From: Betaproteobacteria bacterium Ga0077523
Lineage (GTDB): Bacteria > Pseudomonadota > Gammaproteobacteria > Burkholderiales > Ga0077523
Assembly: GCA_001464695.1 (NCBI GenBank)
Contig: LNDQ01000112.1
Coordinates: forward strand, 124,001-188,000
Reading direction: 5' to 3'
Length of the DNA stretch: 64,000 nucleotides
Below are positions 19,386 to 29,907 of this stretch, piece after piece. Position 1 is the stretch's first letter. The number at the start of each line of letters is the position of its first letter. The notes below the pieces were generated by a model. It searched no databases, was not told the origin of the DNA, and was given only the letters and a program-made list of their open reading frames with translations. The position numbers and the translations under genes were made by a program.

Positions 19386-19412
19386 TTAGCACTCTGCGGG
19401 CGCGGCTGCGAA
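19386..19412 (-). promoter_or_regulatory. CIRCE-like element upstream of the beta-CASP gene
   Basis: Read on the minus strand, towards the beta-CASP gene, the element is TTCGCAGCC, 9 bases, GAGTGCTAA. The CIRCE operator of groES in this window is TTAGCAGCC, 9 bases, GAGTGCTAA, so 17 of 18 arm positions agree, and the match continues 3 more bases (CAA). The spacers differ, so it is not a simple sequence duplication. It lies between 10 and 37 bases before the ATG, a good place for an HrcA repressor to block transcription or initiation. No clear -35/-10 was found beside it. Confidence 0.6.
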
Positions 19413-19459
19413 ACACGCGCGGAATTGTTCGGTAGTCTCGGGGTCGTTGCCTCAATGCG

Positions 19460-19621
19460 GTGCGCGCGATCGACAAGATGCGCGACAGCGATGCGGCAAT
19501 CGACAGATTGCGCCGCCATTATCGCGGTTCACCGCAGGCGCTCTCAAGAATCGTGGAGTTGGTGTCGATCTTGCTCAAGAAGGATCGTAGTGCTGGTTCT
19601 GTCGTCCGTGGTCGCATTTAG
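19460..19621 (+). CDS. Possible small protein of 53 residues
   Basis: A GTG-started frame reads as a plausible charged, helical peptide (RAIDKMRDSDAAIDRLRRHY then ALSRIVELVSILLKKDR). It ends 19 bases before the next gene. There is no convincing ribosome site, and composition alone can produce such frames in this G+C range. It may be a real short gene or a decayed remnant. I do not recognise a family. Confidence 0.25.
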   Translation: MRAIDKMRDSDAAIDRLRRHYRGSPQALSRIVELVSILLKKDRSAGSVVRGRI

Positions 19622-19640
19622 CCCAGGGAGGAATCGCTGC

Positions 19641-20279
19641 ATGGAGTTGCTGGAACATATCGAAACGCAGATGGCGGCGACGCAACTGCCGCTGGTTGCC
19701 ATCACCATCGCCGCAGTGCCGTTTCGCGACACGCCGGTGATCATGACGCTGCATTGGCACGGCTTCATCAAGGAACGCTTGATCGACGATGAATCGCGCG
19801 AGCCGGTGAGCTACACGCCGATTCCGAGTTCTGCCCTGCAGGTGAACCAGCATTGGGAAGACCTGCTCGATCTCGACCGGGCTGCCATGGAAGCCGGTTG
19901 GGAACTCGGCGCATGGGATGTGGCGCGTGCAGAGCAACCCGCCTGCGTCCGGCCCGGTGCCGATCAGCGCGAAGCGGTGGACTGCCTGAAAGCGTTCGGC
20001 CAGTTTCCCTGGGGTGTGAACGGCAACGACGTCGTGGTGGCGGATGCGCCGGACGCCGACGAATTGGTGTCCGTGGCGGCGCGGCGCGGCTACCTGATGT
20101 GGTTGTTCCGCCCGGTACGCGGCAGCATCTGGACCGACGTGGCGGACGACCTCACGCTGCGCCCTGATGGCACCCGCGAACCGCCCTGCCCGCTGGAGCC
20201 GGTCGTCCCGCGGATCGATCGCGCGCGCCGGACCGTCTACCGATTCGGCATGCCGGGCAACACGCGCATCGAGCACTGA
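19641..20279 (+). CDS. Conserved hypothetical protein
   Basis: 212 residues. Start chosen at ATG 19641, with GGGAGGAA about 8 bases upstream; the frame is open further up but without protein-like sequence. Soluble, with no signal or membrane segment. Segments such as LPLVAITIAAVPFRDTP, TLHWHGFIKER and GWELGAWDVARAEQPAC look conserved in betaproteobacterial proteins of unknown function that I have seen, and the composition is ordinary for a cytoplasmic protein. It lies just before groESL in the same direction but is separated from it by 250 bases with their own promoter. No function is proposed. Confidence 0.8.
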   Translation: MELLEHIETQMAATQLPLVAITIAAVPFRDTPVIMTLHWHGFIKERLIDDESREPVSYTPIPSSALQVNQHWEDLLDLDRAAMEAGWELGAWDVARAEQPACVRPGADQREAVDCLKAFGQFPWGVNGNDVVVADAPDADELVSVAARRGYLMWLFRPVRGSIWTDVADDLTLRPDGTREPPCPLEPVVPRIDRARRTVYRFGMPGNTRIEH

Positions 20280-20419
20280 TCTTGGACCCCGGGCTGGGCG
20301 AAAGCTCGGCTCCGGGTCTTTGCAGGCGTCAGCAGCCTGTGAGCGCACACTAACAGGCCATCGCGGCGGTCCTCAGGACAGCCGCGACGGCTGCTTGTGC
20401 TCGGTTCTCCCTGCTTTGC

Positions 20420-20449
20420 TTGCGGGCTCTCCAAGGCTTCGACTATCAT
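20420..20449 (+). promoter_or_regulatory. Putative groESL promoter
   Basis: TTGCGG at 20420-20425 and TATCAT at 20444-20449 are separated by 18 bases, a sigma-70-like arrangement. Transcription would begin about 20456, inside the CIRCE element. A heat-shock sigma-32 promoter was not clearly seen. Confidence 0.5.
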
Positions 20450-20475
20450 TAGCAGCCTTGCGGGGCGAGTGCTAA
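20449..20475 (+). promoter_or_regulatory. CIRCE operator (HrcA site) of groESL
   Basis: Left arm TTAGCAGCC (7 of 9 to the consensus TTAGCACTC), 9-base spacer TTGCGGGGC, right arm GAGTGCTAA (perfect). It overlaps the end of the -10 box and lies 62 bases before groES. In organisms that have HrcA this element represses groESL until heat shock. HrcA itself is not in the window. Confidence 0.88.
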
Positions 20476-20536
20476 CAAAACGGTAGTCGCAAGCTCGCGC
20501 AAACCATCCATCCCCGTGGAATCAAAGGAGAAACCT

Positions 20537-22520
<1,984 letters not shown>

Positions 22521-22560
22521 GTCCGGTCGTCTGCGCGCCGCGAGGCGCACAGGAGTACGA

Positions 22561-22590
22561 GGGCTCCGCCAGACAGGCGGGGCCCTTTTT
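22561..22590 (+). terminator. Rho-independent terminator of groESL
   Basis: Stem GGGCTCCGCC (22561-22570) pairs with GGCGGGGCCC (22576-22585), with one G-U pair and loop AGACA, followed by TTTTT. It starts 40 bases after the groEL stop. Confidence 0.93.
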
Positions 22591-22645
22591 CTTTCCGCAC
22601 CGCAGCCTCAGTATCATTTCGCATCGCTTTCCGTGGTCCGACTCC

Positions 22646-24565
22646 GTGCCGACCGTCGAGCAAGCCGCTCTTGCCATCGCACCCGCACTCGCTGCCGCGA
22701 CGATCGAGGAATTGCGACGTCACGCACCATTCGACCGCATGGAATCTGCATGTCTCGAATGGATGGTCCCGCGTCTCGGTGTCGTCTACTTCGCGCCCGA
22801 TGCGACCGTGCTCGATCCGGCCGACGCAGTGCCGGCCTTCCTGTTCATCGTTCGCCAGGGCGGGGTGCTCGGTCTGAATCCGGGCGACGAGGATAGGGCG
22901 GCGCCGCGGTTCCGCGTAGGGCCCGGCGAGTGCTTTCCACTCGGGGCGATCATCGCGCAACGCCCGGTGACGAGCCGCTATCGCGCGGTCGGCGATACAT
23001 TCTGCTTTCGACTTCCCGCAGCCGACCTGCCCGAGTTGCTCGAGCGCAGCGGCCCGTTCCGCGAGTTTGCCGCCAGGCGGCTCGGCAGCCTGCTTGCACA
23101 ATCGCGCAGTCACTCGCACGCAGACCATGCGATCGAGATCGCACGTCAGCCCTTCGACCGTCCGGTGCGCGACCTGCTCGAGCGGGTACCGGTGACCTGC
23201 GCGCCGGGGACAACCGTCCGGGCGGCACTCGCGTCGATGCAGCGCGAACGGGTCGGATCCGTGCTGGTGACTACCGAGACCGGTGGTGCAGCCGGCATCT
23301 TCACGTTGCGGGATCTGCGTGACCGAGTTGCGCTCGCCGGGTACTCGATCGATCAGGCCATCGATGGCGTGATGACGGCCGACCCGGTCACGATCCCCGC
23401 CGATGCCATGGCATTCGACGCGGCGCTCGTGATGGCTCGCCACGGCTTTCACCACGTGGTCATCGTCGAGGGTGACCGCGCCATCGGCATCCTCGCCGAG
23501 AGCGATCTGTTCGCACTGCAACGTGTCGGCCTCACCGCGCTCAGTGCAGCCATCCGCACGGCGGCTTCCGTCGAGCGCCTGACCACCGTGAGCGGCGAGG
23601 TGCGGCACCTCTCGCACCGGCTGCTCGCGCAGGGCGTGCCGGCCGAACAACTGACCCGGATCGTATCCACGCTCAACGACCGGTTGACCGTACGGGTCGT
23701 CGAGCTCGAAGCGCGGTCGGCGGGCATCGGTCTGAACGAGTTCTGCTGGCTGGCGCTGGGATCGGAGGGCCGGCACGAACAGACCTTCGCCACCGACCAG
23801 GACAACGGGATCATTTTTCCCGACCCGCCGGGCGCTGGCTTCGACGCCGTCCGCGAGCGGCTGCTGCCCTTCGCGCGACGGGTCAACCAGGCGCTTGCCG
23901 CCTGCGGCTTTCCGCTGTGCAAGGGCGACATCATGGCGGGCAATCCGCGCTGGTGTCTCGGTGTGTCCGAATGGCGGCGACAGTTCTCGGGCTGGATGGA
24001 CCAACCCGATGCCGGCGCGCTGTTGCACAGCACGATCTTCTTCGATTTCCGCGCGCTTGGCGGGGCTACGGAACTGGGTCAGCAGTTGCGCGAATGGCTG
24101 TCGGGGCAGACCCGATCGCGCGACGTGTACCTCCGCTTCATGGCGGACAACGCGTTGCGCAATGAACCGCCGCTCGCGCGGTTGCGCGACTTCGCGCTCG
24201 CCACCCATGACGGACGCCCAGACACTCTCGACCTCAAGATCAATGGTGCCGCCTTGTTCGTCGATGGTGCGCGCATCCTGAGCCTCGCCACGGGCGACGA
24301 CCACACGGGCACGGCGGAGCGGCTGCGTGCGGCCGCGCAGGCACGCAAGCTCGTGCCCGCCGAAGTGGAGGGCTGGATCGATGCCTTCCACTTCATCCAG
24401 TCGCTGCGATTGACGCACCAGCGCTCGCAGATCGAGAGTGGTGCGAACGCCGACAACTACCTGGCCCCGGACACGCTGAACGCACTCGATCGTCGCATCC
24501 TCAAGGAGGCCCTGCGGCAGGCGCGCAAGCTTCAGGAGCGCCTGCGGCTGGACTATCGACTGTGA
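22646..24565 (+). CDS. cNMP-binding/CBS-pair/DUF294 nucleotidyltransferase protein
   Basis: 639 residues from a GTG start. Residues about 25-150 resemble a cyclic-nucleotide-binding barrel, 175-300 a CBS pair (MTADPVTIPADAMAFDAALVM, GILAESDLFALQR), 330-480 a nucleotidyltransferase of the GlnD/DUF294 type with GSEGRHEQTFATDQDNG, and the rest the DUF294 C-terminal helices. Such proteins are probably signal-responsive nucleotidyltransferases (a GlnD-like fold); the target is unknown. It opens a set with the DnaQ-like exonuclease (10 bases on), DUF485 and ActP, an association I recognise from betaproteobacterial acetate-uptake loci, which suggests that it controls acetate transport. Confidence 0.92.
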   Translation: MPTVEQAALAIAPALAAATIEELRRHAPFDRMESACLEWMVPRLGVVYFAPDATVLDPADAVPAFLFIVRQGGVLGLNPGDEDRAAPRFRVGPGECFPLGAIIAQRPVTSRYRAVGDTFCFRLPAADLPELLERSGPFREFAARRLGSLLAQSRSHSHADHAIEIARQPFDRPVRDLLERVPVTCAPGTTVRAALASMQRERVGSVLVTTETGGAAGIFTLRDLRDRVALAGYSIDQAIDGVMTADPVTIPADAMAFDAALVMARHGFHHVVIVEGDRAIGILAESDLFALQRVGLTALSAAIRTAASVERLTTVSGEVRHLSHRLLAQGVPAEQLTRIVSTLNDRLTVRVVELEARSAGIGLNEFCWLALGSEGRHEQTFATDQDNGIIFPDPPGAGFDAVRERLLPFARRVNQALAACGFPLCKGDIMAGNPRWCLGVSEWRRQFSGWMDQPDAGALLHSTIFFDFRALGGATELGQQLREWLSGQTRSRDVYLRFMADNALRNEPPLARLRDFALATHDGRPDTLDLKINGAALFVDGARILSLATGDDHTGTAERLRAAAQARKLVPAEVEGWIDAFHFIQSLRLTHQRSQIESGANADNYLAPDTLNALDRRILKEALRQARKLQERLRLDYRL

Positions 24566-24575
24566 CGGTCGTCCC

Positions 24576-25301
24576 GTGAGCTGGCTCCCCCGGTGGTTCG
24601 ACCGGCGTTCGCGCGCACCTGCCCATCTCGCCGCTGCGGTGCAGGCGTGGCAGGCCCTGCCGGCGCCGGATCGACGCATGCTGACGGCATCGGCGCGATT
24701 CCTCGTGGTCGACACTGAGACCAGTGGGCTCGATCCCGGGTCGGCTCACCTGTTGTCGATCGGCGCCTGTCGGGTTGAATCGGGTGCGTTGCTGCTTGCG
24801 CCGTCATTCGAGGTGGTGGTGCGGCCGGCCACGCCGAGCGCGGACGAGAACATCCTCGTGCACGGTATCGGTCGGCAGCACCAGCTCGACGGTACGAGCG
24901 CCGCGGATGCACTCTGCGAATTCCTGCAGTTCGCGGGTCGCCCGGTCCTCGTGGGGTTTCACGCGCCCTACGACGCCATGGTCCTCGGGCGTGCCGTGCG
25001 AGCCGAGTTGGGCTGCGCTTACGATGACGAGTGGCTGGACCTGGCCGTGCTGCTCCCGGCGCTCTTTCCGGATCTTGTCGCAGCCGCCTGGGATCTCGAC
25101 CGATGGCTCGCGCAATTCGGTGTGCCCAACTTCGCCCGTCACAGCGCGCTGGCCGACGCCTGCGCCACCGCCGAGTTGCTGCTGCTTGGACTGGCGCGCG
25201 CGAAGGTGCGTGGCGTGCACGACGTCAACGGCCTGTTCCAGCTCCAGGGTGCCGAGCTGGAACGCCGGATCCGGGCCCAGGCGGGAATTCCAATGGGTTA
25301 G
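24576..25301 (+). CDS. DnaQ-like 3'-5' exonuclease
   Basis: 241 residues from a GTG start. DEDDh exonuclease motifs are visible: VVDTETSGLD near residue 48 (Exo I), GFHAPYDAMVLGRA near 128 (Exo II) and HSALADACATAELL near 190 (Exo IIIe, with the His). The N-terminal 40 residues are basic and not part of the fold. Likely a single-strand or RNA exonuclease; the family includes DNA polymerase epsilon subunit-like proteins that are not replicative. Tightly behind the DUF294 gene, so the two probably act together. Confidence 0.9.
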   Translation: MSWLPRWFDRRSRAPAHLAAAVQAWQALPAPDRRMLTASARFLVVDTETSGLDPGSAHLLSIGACRVESGALLLAPSFEVVVRPATPSADENILVHGIGRQHQLDGTSAADALCEFLQFAGRPVLVGFHAPYDAMVLGRAVRAELGCAYDDEWLDLAVLLPALFPDLVAAAWDLDRWLAQFGVPNFARHSALADACATAELLLLGLARAKVRGVHDVNGLFQLQGAELERRIRAQAGIPMG

Positions 25302-25443
25302 CAGCGCCGATGGCGCCAACGCCGGATGCGGCGGCGCGTCCTGGCGGCGCCGGGCCGGTCAGCTTGCGTGTTGGCCGCCGAACCATTAACGTCGTGCCAC
25401 CCTGGGACACCTTCAGGGGCACCACAAAGAAGGAGGCGGGAGG

Positions 25444-25764
25444 ATGAAACCGATGAACTGGGTTGCCATCGATCAGGACCCGAGATTCCAGCTACTGCAC
25501 GCGAAGAAGACGCGGTTCCTGTGGGGTCTGATGATCTTCTCCATCGTGTACTACTTCCTGCTTCCCATCGGCGCCGGCTACTTCTCCGACCTGTTCAAGA
25601 TCAAGGTGTGGGGGCCGGTCAACGTGGGCATCCTGTTCGCCCTTTCCGAATTCATCGTCGCGTGGGGCATTGCGTGGATCTACGCACGCCGCGCCAATAC
25701 CGAGTTCGATGCCATGGCGAACGAGATCAACCGCGTTGCTGCAGACATCGGGAGTCAAAAATGA
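25444..25764 (+). CDS. DUF485 membrane protein (YjcH-like), ActP partner
   Basis: 106 residues. It opens with DPRFQLLHAKKTRFLW, the DUF485 mark, then two membrane helices (GLMIFSIVYYFLLPIGAGYF and NVGILFALSEFIVAWGIAWIYARRA). An exceptionally strong ribosome site (AAGGAGGCGGGAGG) precedes the ATG. The stop overlaps the actP ATG (ATGA). The family is almost always paired with acetate/cation symporters, and here it probably helps fold or regulate ActP. Confidence 0.92.
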   Translation: MKPMNWVAIDQDPRFQLLHAKKTRFLWGLMIFSIVYYFLLPIGAGYFSDLFKIKVWGPVNVGILFALSEFIVAWGIAWIYARRANTEFDAMANEINRVAADIGSQK

Positions 25765-27668
25765 ATCTCCGTCTCTCGAGCATCGGGTGCGGCGTCGTCC
25801 TCGCTGCGGTACCTCTCGTGGGTCTGGCTGCGGACACCAGCGCGGTCAACGACAAGTATCGCTGGCTCACCTTCCTCGTCTTCGGCCTGATCATCGGCCT
25901 CACGATGTACGTCACGTACCTCGCTGCCAAGCGGGTCAAGTCCGCTTCGCAGTTCTATGCCGCCGGGCGCTCCGTTTCGGGCATCCAGAACGGCTGGGCC
26001 ATCGCGGGCGACTACCTTTCGGCCGCTTCCTTTCTCGGCATCGCAGGCCTGATTTCGCTCTACGGGTATGACGGCTTCATGTACTCGGTCGGCTGGCTGG
26101 TCGCCTACATCACCGTGCTGCTGGTGATCGCGGAGCCCTGCCGCAACATCGGCAAGTACACGCTGGGCGACATCCTCGCCTTCCGCAATGACCCGAAGAA
26201 GGCCAAGACCGTCGCAGCGGTATCGACGATCACGGTCTCGATCTTCTACCTGACCGCGCAGATGGTGGGCGGCGGAGTCCTGGTGAAGACTTTGGTGGGC
26301 ATCGACTACGAGGTATCGGTCATCGTCGTGGGCGTGCTGATGCTGGCCTACGTGCTGTTCGGCGGGATGGTCGCGACGACGTGGGTGCAGATCATCAAGG
26401 CCATCCTGCTGGTGACGGCATCCATCCTGCTCGTGATCTTCACGTGGGCGCCGTACGGATTCTCGTTGCCCGCATTCCTGCAGGCCGCCGTGGATTCCGT
26501 CAACGTGCAAGGCCAGGTGACCAAGCTGATCGGGGATGCGGCGAAGAACATGACGGCACAGGAGCTCGGGCAGCGTTTCCTCGAGCCGGGGCTGTTCCTG
26601 AAGAGCCCCATCGACCAGATATCGCTCGGCATGGCGCTCGTTCTCGGGACCGCCGGAATGCCGCACATCCTGATGCGCTTCTTCACGGTGCCGACCGCGA
26701 AGGATGCACGCGTCTCGGTGCTGTGGGCCATGGGCATCATCGGCGGGTTCTACGTGCTCACGCTGTTCCTCGGCCTCGGTTCCGCGATCAACGTGGGCCA
26801 GGCGGAGATCACCCGCATCGACAAGGGCGGCAACATGGCCGGGCCGTTGCTCGCGCAGTTCCTCGGTGGCGGGCCGGACAGCATGCTCGGCAACCTGTTC
26901 CTCGCCTTCGTGGCGGCGGTTGCGTTCGCGACCATCGTCGCGGTGGTTGCGGGGCTGGTGCTTGCCTCCGCTTCCGCCATGTCGCACGACATCTACGTCG
27001 GCGTGGTGAAAGGCGAGCACGCGACGCAGGAAGAAGAAGTGCGCGCCGCGCGCGTCTCTTCGATCATCGTGGGTGTGGCCGCCATCATCATCGGCATACT
27101 GGCGAAGGGGCAGAACGTCGCGCATCTGGTTGCACTCGCGTTCGCAGTGGCGGCATCGGGCAATCTTCCGTGCGTCCTGCTGACACTGTACTGGCGCAAG
27201 TGCAACACCGGCGGCATCGTGGCCGGCATGATCGTGGGAGCTGTTTCCGCCATCGTGCTGGTGATGGTGTCACCCAACATGACCTATCCGCTGATCGTGA
27301 AGGCGGCCCAGGAGAAGGTGATCAAGGGCGCGGACGACAAGCTCGCCGCGCTCAATACCGATCTCGCGGCGGCGTCCGACCCTGCGGTACAAGATAAGCT
27401 GAAGGCCGGCATTGCCGCGCAGGAGAAGGCGAAGAAGACGGCGCAGGACACCATCGCGAAACTGGGTGATTCCACCACCAGCATCGTCGGCTTGGAGAAG
27501 CCCTTGTTCGACCTGAAGAACCCCGGCCTGATCTCCATCCCGCTCGGATTCCTGGCGGTGATCCTCGGCTCATTGCTGTACCGGGACCGCCGCTCCGATG
27601 ATATGTGGGACGAGCTCTACGTCCGCCAGAACACCGGAATCCATGCAGAGGCGGCGAGCGCGCACTAG
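25761..27668 (+). CDS. actP: Cation/acetate symporter, SSS family
   Basis: 635 residues, about 13 membrane helices after an N-terminal signal-like segment (ending LVGLAAD). Sodium/solute symporter features include FYAAGRSVSGIQNGWAIAGDYLSAASFLG cut short here as the helix 2 region, AGMPHILMRFFTVP and the conserved NLPCVLLTLYWRKC. Between late helices is a hydrophilic, Ala/Lys/Asp-rich insert of about 75 residues (around residues 515-590) that looks like coiled coil. It takes up acetate or other short acids with sodium or protons. Translationally coupled to DUF485. Confidence 0.93.
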   Translation: MNLRLSSIGCGVVLAAVPLVGLAADTSAVNDKYRWLTFLVFGLIIGLTMYVTYLAAKRVKSASQFYAAGRSVSGIQNGWAIAGDYLSAASFLGIAGLISLYGYDGFMYSVGWLVAYITVLLVIAEPCRNIGKYTLGDILAFRNDPKKAKTVAAVSTITVSIFYLTAQMVGGGVLVKTLVGIDYEVSVIVVGVLMLAYVLFGGMVATTWVQIIKAILLVTASILLVIFTWAPYGFSLPAFLQAAVDSVNVQGQVTKLIGDAAKNMTAQELGQRFLEPGLFLKSPIDQISLGMALVLGTAGMPHILMRFFTVPTAKDARVSVLWAMGIIGGFYVLTLFLGLGSAINVGQAEITRIDKGGNMAGPLLAQFLGGGPDSMLGNLFLAFVAAVAFATIVAVVAGLVLASASAMSHDIYVGVVKGEHATQEEEVRAARVSSIIVGVAAIIIGILAKGQNVAHLVALAFAVAASGNLPCVLLTLYWRKCNTGGIVAGMIVGAVSAIVLVMVSPNMTYPLIVKAAQEKVIKGADDKLAALNTDLAAASDPAVQDKLKAGIAAQEKAKKTAQDTIAKLGDSTTSIVGLEKPLFDLKNPGLISIPLGFLAVILGSLLYRDRRSDDMWDELYVRQNTGIHAEAASAH

Positions 27669-27692
27669 AATCCGGGTTGCCCGGTAGCGAAA

Positions 27693-27726
27693 GCCCTGCG
27701 GGTCGAGCCCGCGGGGTTTTTGTTTT
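27693..27726 (+). terminator. Rho-independent terminator after actP
   Basis: CCCTGCGGG (27694-27702) pairs with CCCGCGGGG (27708-27716), with one G-U pair, followed by TTTTTGTTTTT. It lies 25 bases after the actP stop and closes the transcription unit before the regulator at 27813. Confidence 0.93.
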
Positions 27727-27812
27727 TCTGCTGTGTCCGAAGGCGTACTCCGCCCTGACGCGCCGGGCGTCCATCCTTTCAATCGGACGCAACCAGCTAT
27801 CCTATCGGCAAC

Positions 27813-29816
27813 ATGGCGAAGATCGTCATCGTAGAACCAGACGCGCGGATGCGGGAGTGGCTGCGGCTGCACCTGCAGACCGAAGGCCACGTCGTTCAGG
27901 CCGTGGCCGACGGCGCCCGAGTCCTCGACCTGGTGCGCGGCGATCCGATGGAACTCGCCATCATCGCCACCAACCTGCCCGACGGTGGTTGCTTCGCCCT
28001 GGTCGCCGCCCTGCGCTCGAATTCGCGGACGGCCAACCTGCCGCTGCTGTTCGTCGTGCCGCCGGGGGATACGGCCGCCATGGCACAGGCGATGGCCATC
28101 GAACCGGACGGCGCACTCACTCAGCCGCTCAATCGCGCCCGCCTGCTGGAGGCGGTGACCTCGCGGCTGTACCGCGGTGTGACCAGTTCGGTCCCCAATC
28201 TGGCGGCCACCATGGAAATGCGGCCGGAGCCCTCCGAGCGCGTCTCCGGCGTACTGGTCGAATCGAAGGACGGCACCGTCCTACTGATGGTCCTGCGCAA
28301 TCTGGTCACCCTCGCGCGGTCGCTGCGGGGCCGTACCCTCGAGACCATGCTCCAGCGCTTCTACGGCGAGTGCCGTGATGTCGTGTCGAAGCAGGGCGGG
28401 TGGGTGGTCCGGATGGAGGCGACGGGCCTGACCGCGCTGTTCGAGGACGGTCCGAACGTCGACCGGCACTACTCCACCCGCGCGGTCGAATCGGCACTGG
28501 GGATCGTGCTGGCGGCTCGGCGTGTGCGGCAGTGGGCGTCCGCGAACCTCACCGACGTATTCGTGCCACCGATGTCGGTGGGCTGTGGCGTGCACACCGG
28601 CTCGGTCATCGTGTCGCGCATTTCGGTGAGCACCTTGTCCGCACCCAGTATCGCCGGCCCTACGGTCGAAATGGCCCAGCGGCTCGATGGTCGCGCCAAG
28701 AGCCTCGGCTGGAGCATCGCGGTCTCTGGCCCGGCGGCTGCGCAGGCGGGCGTGCGCTTTCTCTACGCGCGACAGGCCACGCTGGCCGACACGGAGCACG
28801 GCACCACGATTCCGATCGTGGAAGTGCAGGGCTTCAACCCCGGCATGGCGAAGCCCGGCGAACTCACGATGATGACCGAGGCGCGCGAAGCCGTGCTTGC
28901 GAACACCGTGATAGCCCGTCTTGCCGGCGACGTCGATCCGAGCGTCACCGACAAGACCGTGATGTTCGCGTCACAGCGGCCGGCGGGTGCTGACACGTTG
29001 CCGCAGTTGCGCGATCGGCGTATCGCGCGGCGGCTGACGCAGGGCATCCACACCGCCACGTGGGTGGCGCTGAACGTACCGCGGGATCGCGAGGAAGTGA
29101 TCAAGACGGTGTCGATGGCCGAAGCGCCGCCGGAGTTCGTCGACCGCTATCTCGCGCACTACGCGAAGCTCGCCGACCTCGATCAACGCAACGTCGTCTC
29201 GGTCTACGAGGTCGGTCGCAATGACACGCTCGGTTTCGTCGCTCTCGAATGCCTGTGGGGCGGCGCGCTCACCGAGGCGATCCGCAAGAAGGTACCGATC
29301 GGGCTAGCGCTCAACTATGTTGCCCAGATGAGTCTCGCGCTCGATGCCGTGCATGCGCTCGATCTGCACCACGGTGCACTGGGGGCCCAGCACTTCCTCT
29401 TCCGTGACACCGGGGTTGCGGTCATGGCGGATTTCAACATCACGGCGAAGGTGCTGGCCGAGTTGATGCCGGAGGGCGCAAGTTCCGCGTCCAACGCATT
29501 GGCGGTGATGGACAGCGCGACCGGTCGCCGGCGCGACTTCAAGGCGCTCGGTCTCATCCTGTGCTCGCTGCTCGGTATCCTGGCCGACGGTGCCGAGGTC
29601 GATCTCGACACGACCCCCGAGAACATCGACCGGCTGTTGCGCATGCCGATCGAGATCACGCAATTGAAGCCGAGCATCGAGGGCTTGCTCGGCATCGGCT
29701 CGAAGCCACCGTTCGATCGCGCGGAAGAGGTGCTGGTGGAACTGCTGGCGCTGCGGGAGATCTTCCCGTTCGACGTGCGGTCGGAGGGGCCGGAGGGATC
29801 GTCGTTGATGAGGTAG
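27813..29816 (+). CDS. Receiver - class III cyclase - protein kinase fusion, all three domains degenerate
   Basis: 667 residues. Residues 1-125 are a receiver domain, but the phosphate-accepting Asp is replaced (AIIATNLPDGG where LLD is usual) and the Lys before Pro is Gln (LTQPL). Residues about 140-345 are a class III cyclase fold (VGCGVHTGSV, GPTVEMAQRL), but both metal Asp positions are lost (MEATGLTALF for GDG) and the catalytic Asn is Glu. Residues about 395-640 follow the Ser/Thr kinase plan (VIKTV lysine, DFN for DFG), but the HRD loop reads LHHGALGAQHF without the catalytic Asp. Probably a signalling scaffold near the acetate-uptake genes. Alignment was by eye. Confidence 0.85.
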   Translation: MAKIVIVEPDARMREWLRLHLQTEGHVVQAVADGARVLDLVRGDPMELAIIATNLPDGGCFALVAALRSNSRTANLPLLFVVPPGDTAAMAQAMAIEPDGALTQPLNRARLLEAVTSRLYRGVTSSVPNLAATMEMRPEPSERVSGVLVESKDGTVLLMVLRNLVTLARSLRGRTLETMLQRFYGECRDVVSKQGGWVVRMEATGLTALFEDGPNVDRHYSTRAVESALGIVLAARRVRQWASANLTDVFVPPMSVGCGVHTGSVIVSRISVSTLSAPSIAGPTVEMAQRLDGRAKSLGWSIAVSGPAAAQAGVRFLYARQATLADTEHGTTIPIVEVQGFNPGMAKPGELTMMTEAREAVLANTVIARLAGDVDPSVTDKTVMFASQRPAGADTLPQLRDRRIARRLTQGIHTATWVALNVPRDREEVIKTVSMAEAPPEFVDRYLAHYAKLADLDQRNVVSVYEVGRNDTLGFVALECLWGGALTEAIRKKVPIGLALNYVAQMSLALDAVHALDLHHGALGAQHFLFRDTGVAVMADFNITAKVLAELMPEGASSASNALAVMDSATGRRRDFKALGLILCSLLGILADGAEVDLDTTPENIDRLLRMPIEITQLKPSIEGLLGIGSKPPFDRAEEVLVELLALREIFPFDVRSEGPEGSSLMR

Positions 29817-29845
29817 TGGTGTGGCGGGCGGCCCTCACCCTCAGT

Positions 29846-29898
29846 CCCTCTCCCGGAGGGAGAGGGAAGTACACCCCTTCCCCCACCTCTGGTGGGGG
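29846..29898. repeat. Two hairpins between convergent genes
   Basis: CCCTCTCCC/GGGAGAGGG with a 3-base loop (29846-29866), then CCCCCACC/GGTGGGGG with a 3-base loop (29880-29898). The first resembles the repeats at 6751-6901. They fill the 91 bases between the regulator and protease stops and may terminate both. Confidence 0.8.
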
Positions 29899-29907
29899 TC
29901 GTGCGCT

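Noticed and set aside
19383..19640. N-terminal extension of the 212-residue protein
   Set aside because: The extension has Arg/Cys/Ser-rich shadow composition and a good ribosome site precedes the ATG at 19641.
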